A stretch of DNA of 64,000 bases from Rhizorhapis sp. SPR117 (GTDB lineage Bacteria > Pseudomonadota > Alphaproteobacteria > Sphingomonadales > Sphingomonadaceae), in the NCBI RefSeq assembly GCF_021742065.1, contig NZ_JAKKIE010000005.1:1-64000 (forward strand), in the 5' to 3' direction. Every line of letters begins with the position of its first letter. The first letter of the stretch is position 1. Shown one piece after another: positions 31,391 through 40,537 of the stretch. The notes beneath the pieces are model-generated. The model searched no databases. It was not told the DNA's origin and saw nothing but the letters and a program-made list of their open reading frames with translations. Position numbers and translations under genes: made by a program.

Positions 31391-32074
31391 ATGCACAGTG
31401 ACGCGCCCGCCTATGGACTTTGGGGACTGGTAATCCTCAATTCCGCGATCTTCATCTTCTTCGCATTCAGCTTCTTCAAGCCTCAGACCAAGCGCGACTG
31501 GCGCTCTTTCAGCGCGTTCAGCGCTTTCCTGGTCGCACTCTTTGCCGAAATGTATGGCTTCCCGCTAACGATCTATCTGCTCTCGGGGTGGCTGCAGAGC
31601 CGCTATCCAGAAGTGAACTGGTTTTCGCATGATGCGGGGCATCTGCTCGAGGAGCTGTTCGGGTGGCGAACAAATCCGCATTTCGGCCCGTTCCACATTT
31701 TGAGCTTCCTGCTGATTGGTGGCGGCTTCTGGCTGATTTCGAGCGGCTGGGCGCGACTCTATCGAGCGCAAAAGAACAATCTACTCGCGACAGAAGGCAT
31801 CTACGCTTATGTGCGACATCCGCAATATGACGGGTTCATCCTGGTCATGCTCGGCTTCCTCTTCCAATGGCCAACCTTGCTGACGCTCGCGATGTTCCCG
31901 GTCCTCGTCGTCATGTATGTCCGGCTCGCCCGGAGCGAGGAGCGCGAGGCACTTGCCACCTTCGGTGCGGACTATCGGGCTTATATGGACCGCGTTCCAG
32001 GCTTTATTCCGAGACTTTCACGTTCGCGGCCAAGCGATGCGTCTTCCAAGTCCCCGCCGAACCGCCCCCTTTGA
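31391..32074 (+). CDS. ICMT-like membrane methyltransferase (first copy)
   Basis: The 227-residue protein has about five membrane helices. LFAEMYGFPLTIYLLSGW in the N-terminal half and LLATEGIYAYVRHPQYDGF in the C-terminal half are the marks of the isoprenylcysteine carboxyl methyltransferase/PEMT-like family; the RHPQY motif binds SAM. The terminal EEREALATFGADYRAYMDRV is also conserved. ATG 31391 follows ACAGGA. It is coupled to DUF2933, and a paralog lies at 57.3 kb. Its substrate, probably a lipid or membrane thiol, is unknown. Confidence 0.82.
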   Translation: MHSDAPAYGLWGLVILNSAIFIFFAFSFFKPQTKRDWRSFSAFSAFLVALFAEMYGFPLTIYLLSGWLQSRYPEVNWFSHDAGHLLEELFGWRTNPHFGPFHILSFLLIGGGFWLISSGWARLYRAQKNNLLATEGIYAYVRHPQYDGFILVMLGFLFQWPTLLTLAMFPVLVVMYVRLARSEEREALATFGADYRAYMDRVPGFIPRLSRSRPSDASSKSPPNRPL

Positions 32075-32250
32075 GGACCAAACTCCGGCAGCCATCCTTC
32101 AGGAGATACCAATTATGCGAAGCGTTGGCAGGGTGCTGGTGGCCGAACCCTCACAATAAGCGGCCTGAGCCCCGAGACGGCCAATCGCGCGGCGGCACTG
32201 CATTCCTGGCGTACACGATCCGCGTGCAATCAGAGATTTGAGGACAAGGT

Positions 32251-33027
32251 ATGAGCAAGAACAAAAAGGAAGAGGCCCCGCTCGACTATGGCGAGCAACT
32301 CCATTCGCTCCAGATCGGGCTCAGCGCCTTGCAGCGGCAGGTCATCGCTGACGGTCGCAAGTTGCTGATCATCCTCGAGGGAAGGGATGCGGCAGGTAAA
32401 GATGGGTCGATCAAACGCATCGTCAAGCATCTGAGCCCGCGCGAAACGCGCGTGGTGGCGCTGGGCCCGCCTTCGGACCATGATCGCAGATCCTGGTATT
32501 TCCAGCGCTGGACCAGCCATCTGCCCGCCGCCGGTGAGATCGTTCTGTTCAACCGCAGCTGGTACAACCGCGCTGGCGTCGAACGGGTGATGGAATATTG
32601 CACAGACGCCGAATATGAGGAATTCATGGCGACAGTGCCCATGTTCGAGCAGCTTCTTGCCCACTGCGGGATCACATTGGTCAAATATTATCTGGACATC
32701 TCAAAATCGGAGCAGAAAAAGCGCCTCGCGGCACGACGGAAAGACCCCTTGAAGCAGTGGAAAATCAGTCCGGTAGACGATGAAGCCACCAAACGCTGGA
32801 ATGCCTATAGCACTGCCCGCAACGAAATGCTGGCGCGCACCCACAGCATCGCCGCCCCGTGGACCATTGTTCGGGCCGACGACAAACATCACACGCGGCT
32901 TTCGCTGATCAGCGATTTGCTGACCCGCCTCGGCGAAGCATCGCGCGCCGATTACGGCCTGCCGGATCCCAATTCCGTCTTCCTCTATGATAGCGCTGCG
33001 TTGGAGCAAGGGCTCATCGCACCGTGA
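32251..33027 (+). CDS. ppk2: Polyphosphate kinase 2
   Basis: The 258-residue PPK2-family enzyme transfers phosphate between polyphosphate and nucleotides. Walker A is EGRDAAGKDGSIKR (about 41-54), the lid/Walker B region is FNRSWYNRAGVERV (about 105-118), and KYYLDISKSEQKKRL and the late ADDKHHTRL complete the fold. It is a single-domain form of class I length. ATG 32251 follows GAGGACAAGGT. It could regenerate ATP or GTP from polyphosphate when other energy sources fail. A fragment of a second PPK2 gene exists at 62.6 kb. Confidence 0.93.
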   Translation: MSKNKKEEAPLDYGEQLHSLQIGLSALQRQVIADGRKLLIILEGRDAAGKDGSIKRIVKHLSPRETRVVALGPPSDHDRRSWYFQRWTSHLPAAGEIVLFNRSWYNRAGVERVMEYCTDAEYEEFMATVPMFEQLLAHCGITLVKYYLDISKSEQKKRLAARRKDPLKQWKISPVDDEATKRWNAYSTARNEMLARTHSIAAPWTIVRADDKHHTRLSLISDLLTRLGEASRADYGLPDPNSVFLYDSAALEQGLIAP

Positions 33028-33132
33028 CGGTCAACCCAGTTTCCACTATCCGAAAATCCTGTGCGGACGTTGGAGAACGCGAGGCGGAGCGACTGGCCAT
33101 GGTGCTTGCGGCCGAACATGCAGGAATTTGCC

Positions 33133-33840
33133 ATGTGCTTTTCGGCCGAAGCTAGCCTGTCAGCCGCAGCCTTGTTGCTTCCGGCGGGGGCGGTGAGTGT
33201 CTACAAGGCCTATCGCACCGACCGCCGTTATCTTGCCATCTGCGCGCTGCCCTTTCTGTTCGGCCTCCAGCAGTTGTTCGAGGGGATGGTGTGGCGAGCG
33301 GGGGAGGCTGGCGACATGGCCGCAGTGGGTCGCTATTCGCTTGCCTATATGTTCTTCTCGTGGCTGGCGTGGCCCGTATGGGTGCCGGCTGCAACCTATT
33401 TCGTTGAACCTCCTCGCCGACGGCCACTCTATCTCGCCTTCACCATCTTGGGCGCGATCCTCGGCGCGGGGCAATATTTGCCTTATTTCGCTCACCAGAG
33501 CTGGCTCACGGTAACTTTTCTCCCGCATGTCATTGTTTATGGCGGGATTGAACTGTTCGATTTCATATTCGTGCGAGAACTTACCTACACGATATATGTG
33601 ACGGCCGTCATTATTCCGTTGCTCGTCTCCTCCAAGCCGGAAATCCGGATATTCGGACTGCTGGTTGGCTTGGTTCTGGGGATCACCTATGCCTTCTTCA
33701 GTTACGCATATGTTTCGGTTTTCTGCTTTGGCGGGGCGCTCATGTCATCTTACCTCGTCGCCATGATTTTCTGGAAAGCACGCCAGCCTGAAGAGGCCTT
33801 CGTTGGCGCGTGCCTGAACGATGGGCCGCCATGCAAGTAA
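33133..33840 (+). CDS. DUF6629 family membrane protein
   Basis: The 235-residue protein has about seven hydrophobic segments. The start MCFSAEASLSAAALLLPAG and then LPFLFGLQQLFEGMVW match DUF6629. ATG 33133 is preferred over 33118 because CAGGA precedes it at a good distance and the family begins with MCFSA. No function is established. Topology and the conserved early Cys suggest an integral membrane sensor or transporter-like protein. Confidence 0.75.
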   Translation: MCFSAEASLSAAALLLPAGAVSVYKAYRTDRRYLAICALPFLFGLQQLFEGMVWRAGEAGDMAAVGRYSLAYMFFSWLAWPVWVPAATYFVEPPRRRPLYLAFTILGAILGAGQYLPYFAHQSWLTVTFLPHVIVYGGIELFDFIFVRELTYTIYVTAVIIPLLVSSKPEIRIFGLLVGLVLGITYAFFSYAYVSVFCFGGALMSSYLVAMIFWKARQPEEAFVGACLNDGPPCK

Positions 33841-33882
33841 GACATGTTCGGTCGTCGAACCGCAGGACGGGCACACGGACAG

Positions 33883-34205
33883 ATCAGCTTGACGGAACTG
33901 ATTGACGCCGATCGTCACCTTGACCCTATGCCGCCGGTCAGGAAGCTGTTGCCCGCGAACTTGGCGAAGCACGTGCAGCAGAGATCGTGGTCGTGACACT
34001 TGGTGGGGAAGGCGCTTCTATCGCGAACAAGGACGGGAGTCGGCGGCTCGCAGCACGGCCGGTAACCGCCCGGAGCCCGGTCTCCACTGGCGCCAGCTTC
34101 GTGTCCACAGCAACGGTGGCGTTGACTCAAGGACAGCCGCTCGACGCCGTTCCTATGGCGTTGCTGCCGGTGCAGCCGCCTTGTCGTCTTTGGGTCGAGC
34201 GGCTT
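33883..34205 (+). pseudogene. Remnant of a PfkB-family sugar kinase
   Basis: Only the C-terminal third can be read. SLTELIDADRH at about 33886 lies in one frame. A shift at about 33938 continues as QEAVARELGEARAAEIVVV, then TLGGEGASIANKDGS and VSTGASFVSTATVALTQGQP. This follows the PfkB order (LREL, VVVSLGAEGA, then VGAGDSF), but the anion-hole motif GAGDSF has become TGASF, losing the catalytic Asp, and the tail decays. The N-terminal substrate part is absent. It resembles 1-/6-phosphofructokinase more than ribokinase, judging from VVTLGGEGA. Confidence 0.6.
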
Positions 34206-34334
34206 TATTCGGCTCTCCCACAGCGCATCGCTACCGATGGATAATTCGCGCCAGATTGGCGAGTTGCAAGACGTCGAGAGAGACAGGCATGATCATGGCC
34301 GGTTTGCCTGCGGTCCGATGGAAGGAAACTGACT

Positions 34335-35774
34335 GTGATTAATGTCGGTGCTATCGACCCTCTTGGTCTTGGTTACGTCGCGGTCGAATGGGCAATTCGG
34401 ATCATAATGTTGGTGATCGTGCCGTTCCGCCGTTCGCCCGATGCCGCGCGCGGCTGGCTGCTTCTCGTCTTCTTCCTGCCGATCCCGGCGCTCGTTCTCT
34501 ATCTGATAATTGGTCGCCCCTCCTATCCACGCTGGCGGAGGCAACGGTTTGCCACCGCCCAAGATCTGCTCGCAAGAGCATCGCGCGAAATCAAACATTC
34601 GCAGCATTGCTGCCGGCCAGAACTGCCGGAACGCTTCTTGCCGGCCGCCCTCCTGATCGAACAGCTTGGCCAGTTTCCGACGCTCGGCAGCAACAGCGTC
34701 GAATTTCTGTCGCACTATGACGGCGTAGTCGATCGATTGATCGCCGACATCGAGAACGCTTCCGACCATGTTCATATCCTGATGTATATCTTTGCCGACG
34801 ATCTCACCGGCGGGCGAGTGGCCGAAGCGCTGCTGCGGGCGGCTGGGCGCGGCGTCGCATGCCGGGTGCTGATCGATGCGCTTGGCTCGCGTCCCTGGGC
34901 ACACCGCCTGAAGCGGCGCCTCGCATCTGGCGGCGTCGAGATTGAACGCGCACTTCCCGTCACCCTCTTCCAGCGGCGCTCGACGCGGGCTGACCTGCGC
35001 AATCACCGCAAGATCGTCATCATCGACGGGCGCTATGGCTATATCGGCTCTCAGAATCTGGTAGCGGCGGAGTTCTCGCCAGGTCTGGTCAACAGGGAAC
35101 TTGTTGCGCGAACCAGCGGACCGGTCGTACTCGAATTCCAGGCGGTGTTTGTCGCCGACTGGTTCCTCGAGACGGGGCGCGTACTGGACACTCCAGAGCT
35201 CTTCCCTCATCACCATCCGCGCGCCGGTGTTGTCGCCCAGTTGTTACCCAGCGGTCCCGATTATCCCGTATCCGGCGCCGAACGGCTGATCGTAGCGCTC
35301 GTTCATGGCGCCCGCCACCGCATCGCGATCACCACACCCTATTTCATTCCCGACGAGGCCTTGCTGAAAGCACTCCAAACAGCCGTCCTGCGCGGCGTCG
35401 AGGTGAGACTCATATTATCGCGCATTGCCGACCACCCCTTCGTCAGTCTTGCCCAGCGCTCCTATTATGACGAACTGCTGCGCGCTGGTGTCGCAATTCA
35501 CCTTTTCCATGATGGTTTGCTCCATGCCAAGCACATCACCATCGACGACGAAATCGCCGTTATCGGTTCAAGCAATATCGATATTCGTTCCTTCCTGTTG
35601 AACGGCGAAGCCAGTTTGATCATCTACGATAAAGTTGCAACTGCGGGCCTTCAAGCCGAACAGGCGCGTAACATTGCGAGAAGTGACCGCTTGGCACCGG
35701 AGCAATGGAGCCGGCGTCCATTGCTGGCAAAGACTGTCGAGAATGTCGCCCGTTTGGTCAGTCCTCTTCTATAA
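34335..35774 (+). CDS. cls: Cardiolipin synthase, phospholipase D family
   Basis: The 479-residue membrane enzyme has two N-terminal hydrophobic segments (about 12-30 and 40-60) followed by two PLD domains. The HKD motifs are NHRKIVIIDGRYGYIGSQN (about 222) and HAKHITIDDEIAVIGSSN (about 396). It condenses phosphatidylglycerol into cardiolipin. The start is GTG 34335 after GAAGGA. It converges on plsC, with a hairpin between them, so phospholipid synthesis genes are paired here. Confidence 0.92.
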   Translation: MINVGAIDPLGLGYVAVEWAIRIIMLVIVPFRRSPDAARGWLLLVFFLPIPALVLYLIIGRPSYPRWRRQRFATAQDLLARASREIKHSQHCCRPELPERFLPAALLIEQLGQFPTLGSNSVEFLSHYDGVVDRLIADIENASDHVHILMYIFADDLTGGRVAEALLRAAGRGVACRVLIDALGSRPWAHRLKRRLASGGVEIERALPVTLFQRRSTRADLRNHRKIVIIDGRYGYIGSQNLVAAEFSPGLVNRELVARTSGPVVLEFQAVFVADWFLETGRVLDTPELFPHHHPRAGVVAQLLPSGPDYPVSGAERLIVALVHGARHRIAITTPYFIPDEALLKALQTAVLRGVEVRLILSRIADHPFVSLAQRSYYDELLRAGVAIHLFHDGLLHAKHITIDDEIAVIGSSNIDIRSFLLNGEASLIIYDKVATAGLQAEQARNIARSDRLAPEQWSRRPLLAKTVENVARLVSPLL

Positions 35775-35809
35775 ATCAGCGGACCGACTGCCAGTGAGCT
35801 GATAATTTA
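35772..35809. terminator. AT-rich inverted repeat between convergent cls and plsC
   Basis: ATAAATCAG (35772-35780) pairs with CTGATAATTTAT (35798-35809) with a 3-base bulge, overlapping both stop codons. It may act as a weak bidirectional terminator. Confidence 0.35.
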
Positions 35810-36622
35810 TGGCGTCCGGTCCCATCCGACTGGCGATGCACTTGCTTGCTCCGCCTGCATTCGCTGTTCGCCATACCGCGCGAATTCAGCCAAGCTCAGC
35901 CCGGCCGGAATGAGGGAAAGATAGGTCACTGTAATCGTGCCCTGCCGTCTGGGGTGAGAGGCAGCACCCCAGAACTTCCCCGAATCGACAACGACAGGCA
36001 AGGCCGGTGCGCCCAACCTCTTGTAGAGCAGATCGACGCCGCGTTTGAACCGGATCGGCTCGCTCGGGTCCCGGCGCGTGCCTTCTGGAAAGATCAGCAC
36101 CGATCGCCCGGAAGCAAGCGCGGCTGCGCCTTCCGTCATCATGGTGCGAAGCGCCGAAGCACCTTCGGACCGATTTATGATGATCATCGGCGAGCGGCGC
36201 AGGAACCAGCCCAGCACGGGGATTCGCAGCAGCTCGCGTTTTGCGATGATCGCGACATCGGGAAACAGCACGAGCGCCGCCATCGTCTCCCAGGTCGACT
36301 GATGGTTGCAGATGATAAGGCAGGGTTCGGTCGGAACATTGCCGCGCCCTTGTTCGACGAAATCGAGTCCAACGATCCAGGCGAGTTCGACAAGCACTCC
36401 GCGCGCCCAGATCCGCGCGAACTTCCGGACAAGCCGTGGCGGCGATCCGGCAAGCCACAAGAGCGGAATCACTGGCGCGAACAGCGCTGTCCACAGCGCC
36501 CATGCGAAATCGAAGCTGCGGGACCGGAGCGCCTCCACAGCATGGCTCGCGCCGTCGTTCCGCCGGGCGCGTTGTTTGCCGGAATTCCTGCGCCATCGAT
36601 CGAGTTTACGTGTCACGTCCAT
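35807..36622 (-). CDS. plsC: 1-acyl-glycerol-3-phosphate acyltransferase (PlsC-type)
   Basis: The 271-residue membrane acyltransferase has a hydrophobic segment at about 38-58 and the motif ICNHQSTWETMAAL (about 100; HX4-type block, with Glu replacing Asp). The second block is FPEGTRRDPSEPIRFKRG (about 178). It acylates lysophosphatidic acid to phosphatidic acid, two steps before cardiolipin. The N-terminal 30 residues are basic and variable, so a later start is possible. Confidence 0.87.
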   Translation of the reverse strand: MDVTRKLDRWRRNSGKQRARRNDGASHAVEALRSRSFDFAWALWTALFAPVIPLLWLAGSPPRLVRKFARIWARGVLVELAWIVGLDFVEQGRGNVPTEPCLIICNHQSTWETMAALVLFPDVAIIAKRELLRIPVLGWFLRRSPMIIINRSEGASALRTMMTEGAAALASGRSVLIFPEGTRRDPSEPIRFKRGVDLLYKRLGAPALPVVVDSGKFWGAASHPRRQGTITVTYLSLIPAGLSLAEFARYGEQRMQAEQASASPVGWDRTP

Positions 36623-36724
36623 GTGCCTTTATCGACGACCTGGCGGACGTCCGCGTCTCCAGGCGCCCGGATTTATCGCATTCGTGCAGACAGCGATCCG
36701 CAGGCTGCGTGCCGTGACCTTGAC

Positions 36725-39163
36725 CTATTGTGCGGTCTCGGCGCGGCTGGTCGAGGTGTCAGCTCCGTCTCCAGACGCGAGCGTCCGCTCGACCTCGGCG
36801 ACATGGCGGACCGTCGCCACGAAGCTGTCCGGATTGAGCGAGATTGAATCGATGCCCTCCTGCACGAGAAAGGCCGCGAACTCGGGATAGTTGCTCGGTG
36901 CCTGTCCGCAGATGCCGACCTTGATTCCGGCATCATGTGCCTTGGCGATCGCTTCGTGGATTAGGCGGGTGACCGCTTCGCTGCGTTCATCGAACAACGG
37001 TGCGAGATCGCCCGAGTCGCGATCGACGCCGAGCGTCAACTGGGTCAGATCGTTGCTGCCGATCGAAAACCCGTCGAAACGCGTTGCGAACTGTTCGCCG
37101 AGGATGACGTTCGACGGGATCTCGCACATCATGTAGATTTCGAGGCCGTCGTCGCCCCGCGCGAGGCCATTCTCCGCCATCACGGCCAGCACGCGATCGG
37201 CCTCCGCGGGTGTCCGGCAGAAGGGCACCATGATGATGACGTTGCGAAAGCCGATGTCCTCGCGAACGTGTTTCAGCGCGCGACATTCGAGTGCAAAGCC
37301 TTCGCGGTAGCGTTCATCATAATAGCGCGAGGCACCGCGGAACCCGAGCATCGGGTTTTCTTCGCTCGGCTCGAAGGCGGCTCCTCCCAGGAGATGGGCG
37401 TATTCGTTCGTCTTGAAATCGCTCAATCGCACGATCACGGGATGCGGGTGGTAAACTGCGGCGATCTTGGCGATGCCGAGCGCGAGCGTCTCGATGAAGA
37501 ACTCAGCCGGGTCGGCGAACCCCGAGGTCAACGCGCGTATCTGGCGCAGCTCGGAAGCGTCGGTCACGCGTTCGGGATGTAGCAAGGCCATCGGATGCGC
37601 CTTGATCGCGTTGCTGACGATGAATTCCATGCGGGCGAGCCCGACGCCTTTGGCCGGCAGACGCCACCAGCGCAATGCGGCGGCCGGACTTGCGAGGTTC
37701 ACCATGATCGCAGTGCGGGTATCGGGAATCGCGGAAAGATCGATGTCTTCGGCTTCGAAGGCGAGCACGCCCTCATAGACATGGCCGCGATCGCCTTCCG
37801 CGCAGGACAGGGTAATCGCCTGGCTCTCGGTCAGCACGTCGGTGCCATTGCCGGTGCCGACGATCGCCGGCACGCCGAGCTCGCGGCTGACGATCGCCGC
37901 GTGGCTCGTTGTGCCGCCGTGATCGGTGACGATGCCAGCCGCGCGCTTCATCACCGGCACCCAGTCGGGATCGGTCATCTCGGTGACGAGGATCGCGCCG
38001 TCCCTGAAGCGGTCGATGTCGGCTGGGCTGCGGATGATGCACACCTCGCCGGTCGCGATCGCTTCACCGATCGCCGAGCCCGTGAGCAACGTCTTGCCCT
38101 TCTCTTGCAGCCGGTAAGTCCTCAGTCTGGCGGTCTGGCGGCTCGACTGGACAGTCTCGGGACGGGCCTGGACGATGAACAATTCGCCGGTTTCACCGTC
38201 CTTGGCCCATTCCATGTCCATCGGTCGGCCGTAATGCTCTTCGATGAGTACGGCCCAGCGCGCCAGTTGGAGTACCTCTTCGTCCCTCAGAACGAAGGCC
38301 GCTCGCTCGCGACGAGTCGTGTCGCGGAACGTGGTGCGCGCGCTGCCGCCCTGGGCATAGACAAGCTTGCGCTCCTTCTCGCCCAATGTGCGCTCGATGA
38401 TCGGGCGAAGCTGGGGATCATCGAGCAGCGGCTTGAAAACGAGATACTTATCGGGATTGACGCTCCCCTGAACGACGGTTTCGCCCAGCCCCCAAGCGGC
38501 GCTGACCACGACCGTTCGCGGAAAGCCCGTCTCGGTGTCGATCGAGAACATCACGCCGGATCCTGCGAGGTCAGACCGAACCATGCGCTGCACGCCGATC
38601 GACAGTGCGACCTTCAGATGATCGAAGCCCTTCGCCTCACGGTAGCTGATAGCGCGATCGGTAAACAGCGACGCGAAGCAGCGGCGGCAGGCATCAAGCA
38701 AACCGCGTTCACCGCGGACATTGAGAAATGTCTCCTGTTGGCCGGCGAAGCTGGCGTCCGGCAGATCTTCAGCCGTCGCGCTGCTGCGCACTGCTACGCC
38801 CAGTTCATCGACGCCCGCTGCACGTGAGAGACGCCGATAGGCGTCGCGAATCGCCTCGGCCATCACCGGCGGAAACTCTGCTTCCAGAAACAGACGGCGG
38901 ATTGCCTCGCCCGCTTCATGCAGTGGCGCCTGTCCCGCCTGGAAGGCGGCAATTTGCGCGCGCAAAGAGGGTTCGACGCCGTTGGCAGCGATATAGTCGC
39001 GAAAGGCCTGCGCGGTCGTGGCGAACCCATCGGGGACAGCGAGGCCGGCGCGGCGCATGGTCCGCACCATGTTCGAAAGCGACGCATTCTTGCCCCCGAC
39101 CGTGGCGACATCGCCGGCCGCCGGGTCATCGAAGCCGAGAATATAGATAGGTTCCGCGTTCAT
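36725..39163 (-). CDS. ppsA: Phosphoenolpyruvate synthase
   Basis: The 812-residue enzyme converts pyruvate and ATP to PEP, AMP and phosphate, a gluconeogenic step. The N-terminal ATP-grasp part has VGGKNASLSNMV and AVRSSATAEDLPDASFAGQQ. The phospho-His domain has DHGGTTSHAAIVSRELGVP (about 420). The C-terminal PEP/pyruvate barrel has GVGLARMEFIVSN and the catalytic Cys region near VGICGQAPSNYPEF. ATG 39163 is chosen because AAGGAGG lies 5 bases upstream; the longer reading adds only a charged leader. Order and length are standard. Confidence 0.95.
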   Translation of the reverse strand: MNAEPIYILGFDDPAAGDVATVGGKNASLSNMVRTMRRAGLAVPDGFATTAQAFRDYIAANGVEPSLRAQIAAFQAGQAPLHEAGEAIRRLFLEAEFPPVMAEAIRDAYRRLSRAAGVDELGVAVRSSATAEDLPDASFAGQQETFLNVRGERGLLDACRRCFASLFTDRAISYREAKGFDHLKVALSIGVQRMVRSDLAGSGVMFSIDTETGFPRTVVVSAAWGLGETVVQGSVNPDKYLVFKPLLDDPQLRPIIERTLGEKERKLVYAQGGSARTTFRDTTRRERAAFVLRDEEVLQLARWAVLIEEHYGRPMDMEWAKDGETGELFIVQARPETVQSSRQTARLRTYRLQEKGKTLLTGSAIGEAIATGEVCIIRSPADIDRFRDGAILVTEMTDPDWVPVMKRAAGIVTDHGGTTSHAAIVSRELGVPAIVGTGNGTDVLTESQAITLSCAEGDRGHVYEGVLAFEAEDIDLSAIPDTRTAIMVNLASPAAALRWWRLPAKGVGLARMEFIVSNAIKAHPMALLHPERVTDASELRQIRALTSGFADPAEFFIETLALGIAKIAAVYHPHPVIVRLSDFKTNEYAHLLGGAAFEPSEENPMLGFRGASRYYDERYREGFALECRALKHVREDIGFRNVIIMVPFCRTPAEADRVLAVMAENGLARGDDGLEIYMMCEIPSNVILGEQFATRFDGFSIGSNDLTQLTLGVDRDSGDLAPLFDERSEAVTRLIHEAIAKAHDAGIKVGICGQAPSNYPEFAAFLVQEGIDSISLNPDSFVATVRHVAEVERTLASGDGADTSTSRAETAQ

Positions 39164-39253
39164 GGTCGCCTCCTTGCGACTTTCATCCCTTGCCAAATCA
39201 CCGCGACCGCGGCGCCGGTCTTCAAGCCGGCGTCGCGGCGCTCCGAAGCGGTG

Positions 39254-39625
39254 TCAGGGTCGCTGCAACTCGACAATGTCATGGCGCATGACTGTTCCTG
39301 ATACGACGCTGGCGTTGGCAAAATGCTCGTCGATGACCCCGTGTATCCGCACAGTGCCGACTTGAGTCCGCTGAAAGATCGGCGGTCCCTTGGGGCCATG
39401 CGGATGCTCAGAGACACGATAAACGGTGAGCTCCTGCCCGGCCTCAGCACCATCGGCGCTGCCGGTGCAGACGACAAGGTCATTGCCCACGGCGCGAACA
39501 ACGGTCCCGCGCATGAAGACGCTGTGGCCGATACTCGGCGAGTGACTTTCGCCAGGCTGGGCGAAGCCGCTCGCCGGGACAAGGGCGAGGGCGGCAGCTG
39601 TGAGGATGGCGGGTAGAAACTTCAT
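39254..39625 (-). CDS. Small exported protein, unknown
   Basis: The 123-residue protein has a clear signal peptide (FLPAILTAAALALVPASGFA, cleavage about 22) and a mature beta-rich domain. GNDLVVCTGSADGAEAGQEL followed by YRV resembles the C-terminal beta-barrel domain seen in FlgT-like proteins, with surface or cell-wall contacts. ATG 39625 follows AGAGGT. It is divergent from the ECF sigma gene; the shared 188-base interval suggests possible coregulation. Confidence 0.65.
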   Translation of the reverse strand: MKFLPAILTAAALALVPASGFAQPGESHSPSIGHSVFMRGTVVRAVGNDLVVCTGSADGAEAGQELTVYRVSEHPHGPKGPPIFQRTQVGTVRIHGVIDEHFANASVVSGTVMRHDIVELQRP

Positions 39626-39813
39626 CGAAGACCTCTGTACGTTGGGGATGCCATGCGGCGAGCGAAACCTGATGCCGCTCTCCCGCCGCCCGGCCGAACA
39701 CCGGGCGGCGTTCATTAGGACGATGGCCCACCCCGATCATTACAGCGGACAGCTTCTCCGCATCGTCGCGTAATGGTTTGCGCGCTTTGCCGTCTAACAG
39801 ACGGAGGCCCGTG

Positions 39814-40452
39814 ATGGTTGAAGAACCCGGAAAAGACGCACGACGTAAAGCAGCAGAGCCGTCCGAAATGGACGCGGCGGTCCGCAGGGCGCTGGTCGAG
39901 AGCCACCGCGATCTCCTCAAATTCTTGCGCCGCCGTCTCCGCAGTCATGACGAGGCCGACGACGTGTTGCAGCGCTTCGTGCTTAAGGCGCTTCAGCACT
40001 CGAACGACCTGCGCGACGTCCGCACGGTTCGTGGCTGGCTCGGACGCGTGCTGGCGACGACGATCATCGACCATCAGCGCGCCGCGGCAACGCGGCGACG
40101 GCGCGAGCATGGCGTGGATCCCGTTGAACTCGCCAATATGGCCGAAGCGCTGATCGAACCCGACGAGGAGATCGACGACGCGATCTGTCAGTGCCTGTAC
40201 AAGCTGCTGCCGACGCTCAAGGCGGAATATGCCCAGGTCATCTGGCGTGTCGATTTGCTCGGCGAGCCTCGGGACAGGGTTGCCATCAGTCTCGGGGTCA
40301 CGCTCAACAATGTCACGGTGCGGCTGCATCGCGCGCGGCAGGCTCTCAAGCTGCGGCTCGAACAGATGTGTCACACCTGTGTCATTCACGGTTTCCTCGA
40401 TTGCCAGTGCGGCGATGGCGAGCGTTTGCGCCAGCTGCGCGAAGCCCCATGA
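39814..40452 (+). CDS. ECF-type RNA polymerase sigma factor with Cys/His-rich tail
   Basis: The 212-residue protein has region 2 (LLKFLRRRLRSHDEADDVLQ) and region 4 (LPTLKAEYAQVIW..., then VAISLGVTLNNVTVRLHRAR), separated by about 35 residues. After region 4 it carries CHTCVIHGFLDCQC (about 186-199), a Cys/His pattern that could bind zinc or sense redox; many ECF factors end before this. ATG 39814 follows GGAGG by 6 bases. No anti-sigma gene is adjacent. cfa begins 86 bases later and may be a target, as cfaA is in the Rhodobacter RpoE regulon (analogy only). Confidence 0.85.
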   Translation: MVEEPGKDARRKAAEPSEMDAAVRRALVESHRDLLKFLRRRLRSHDEADDVLQRFVLKALQHSNDLRDVRTVRGWLGRVLATTIIDHQRAAATRRRREHGVDPVELANMAEALIEPDEEIDDAICQCLYKLLPTLKAEYAQVIWRVDLLGEPRDRVAISLGVTLNNVTVRLHRARQALKLRLEQMCHTCVIHGFLDCQCGDGERLRQLREAP

Positions 40453-40537
40453 CGATCCGCTGCGGCGCGTGTGTAAGGAATCCGGTCGTCCACCGTCTGT
40501 GATTAAGCCTCGTCTTGGCCGAGAAGGATGATGACTG

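Noticed and set aside
32115..32159. 14-codon frame after AGGAGA between ICMT-like and ppk2
   Set aside because: Too short to support; may be chance.
37595..38827. 410-codon frame antisense to ppsA
   Set aside because: Shadow of a certain gene; composition abnormal.
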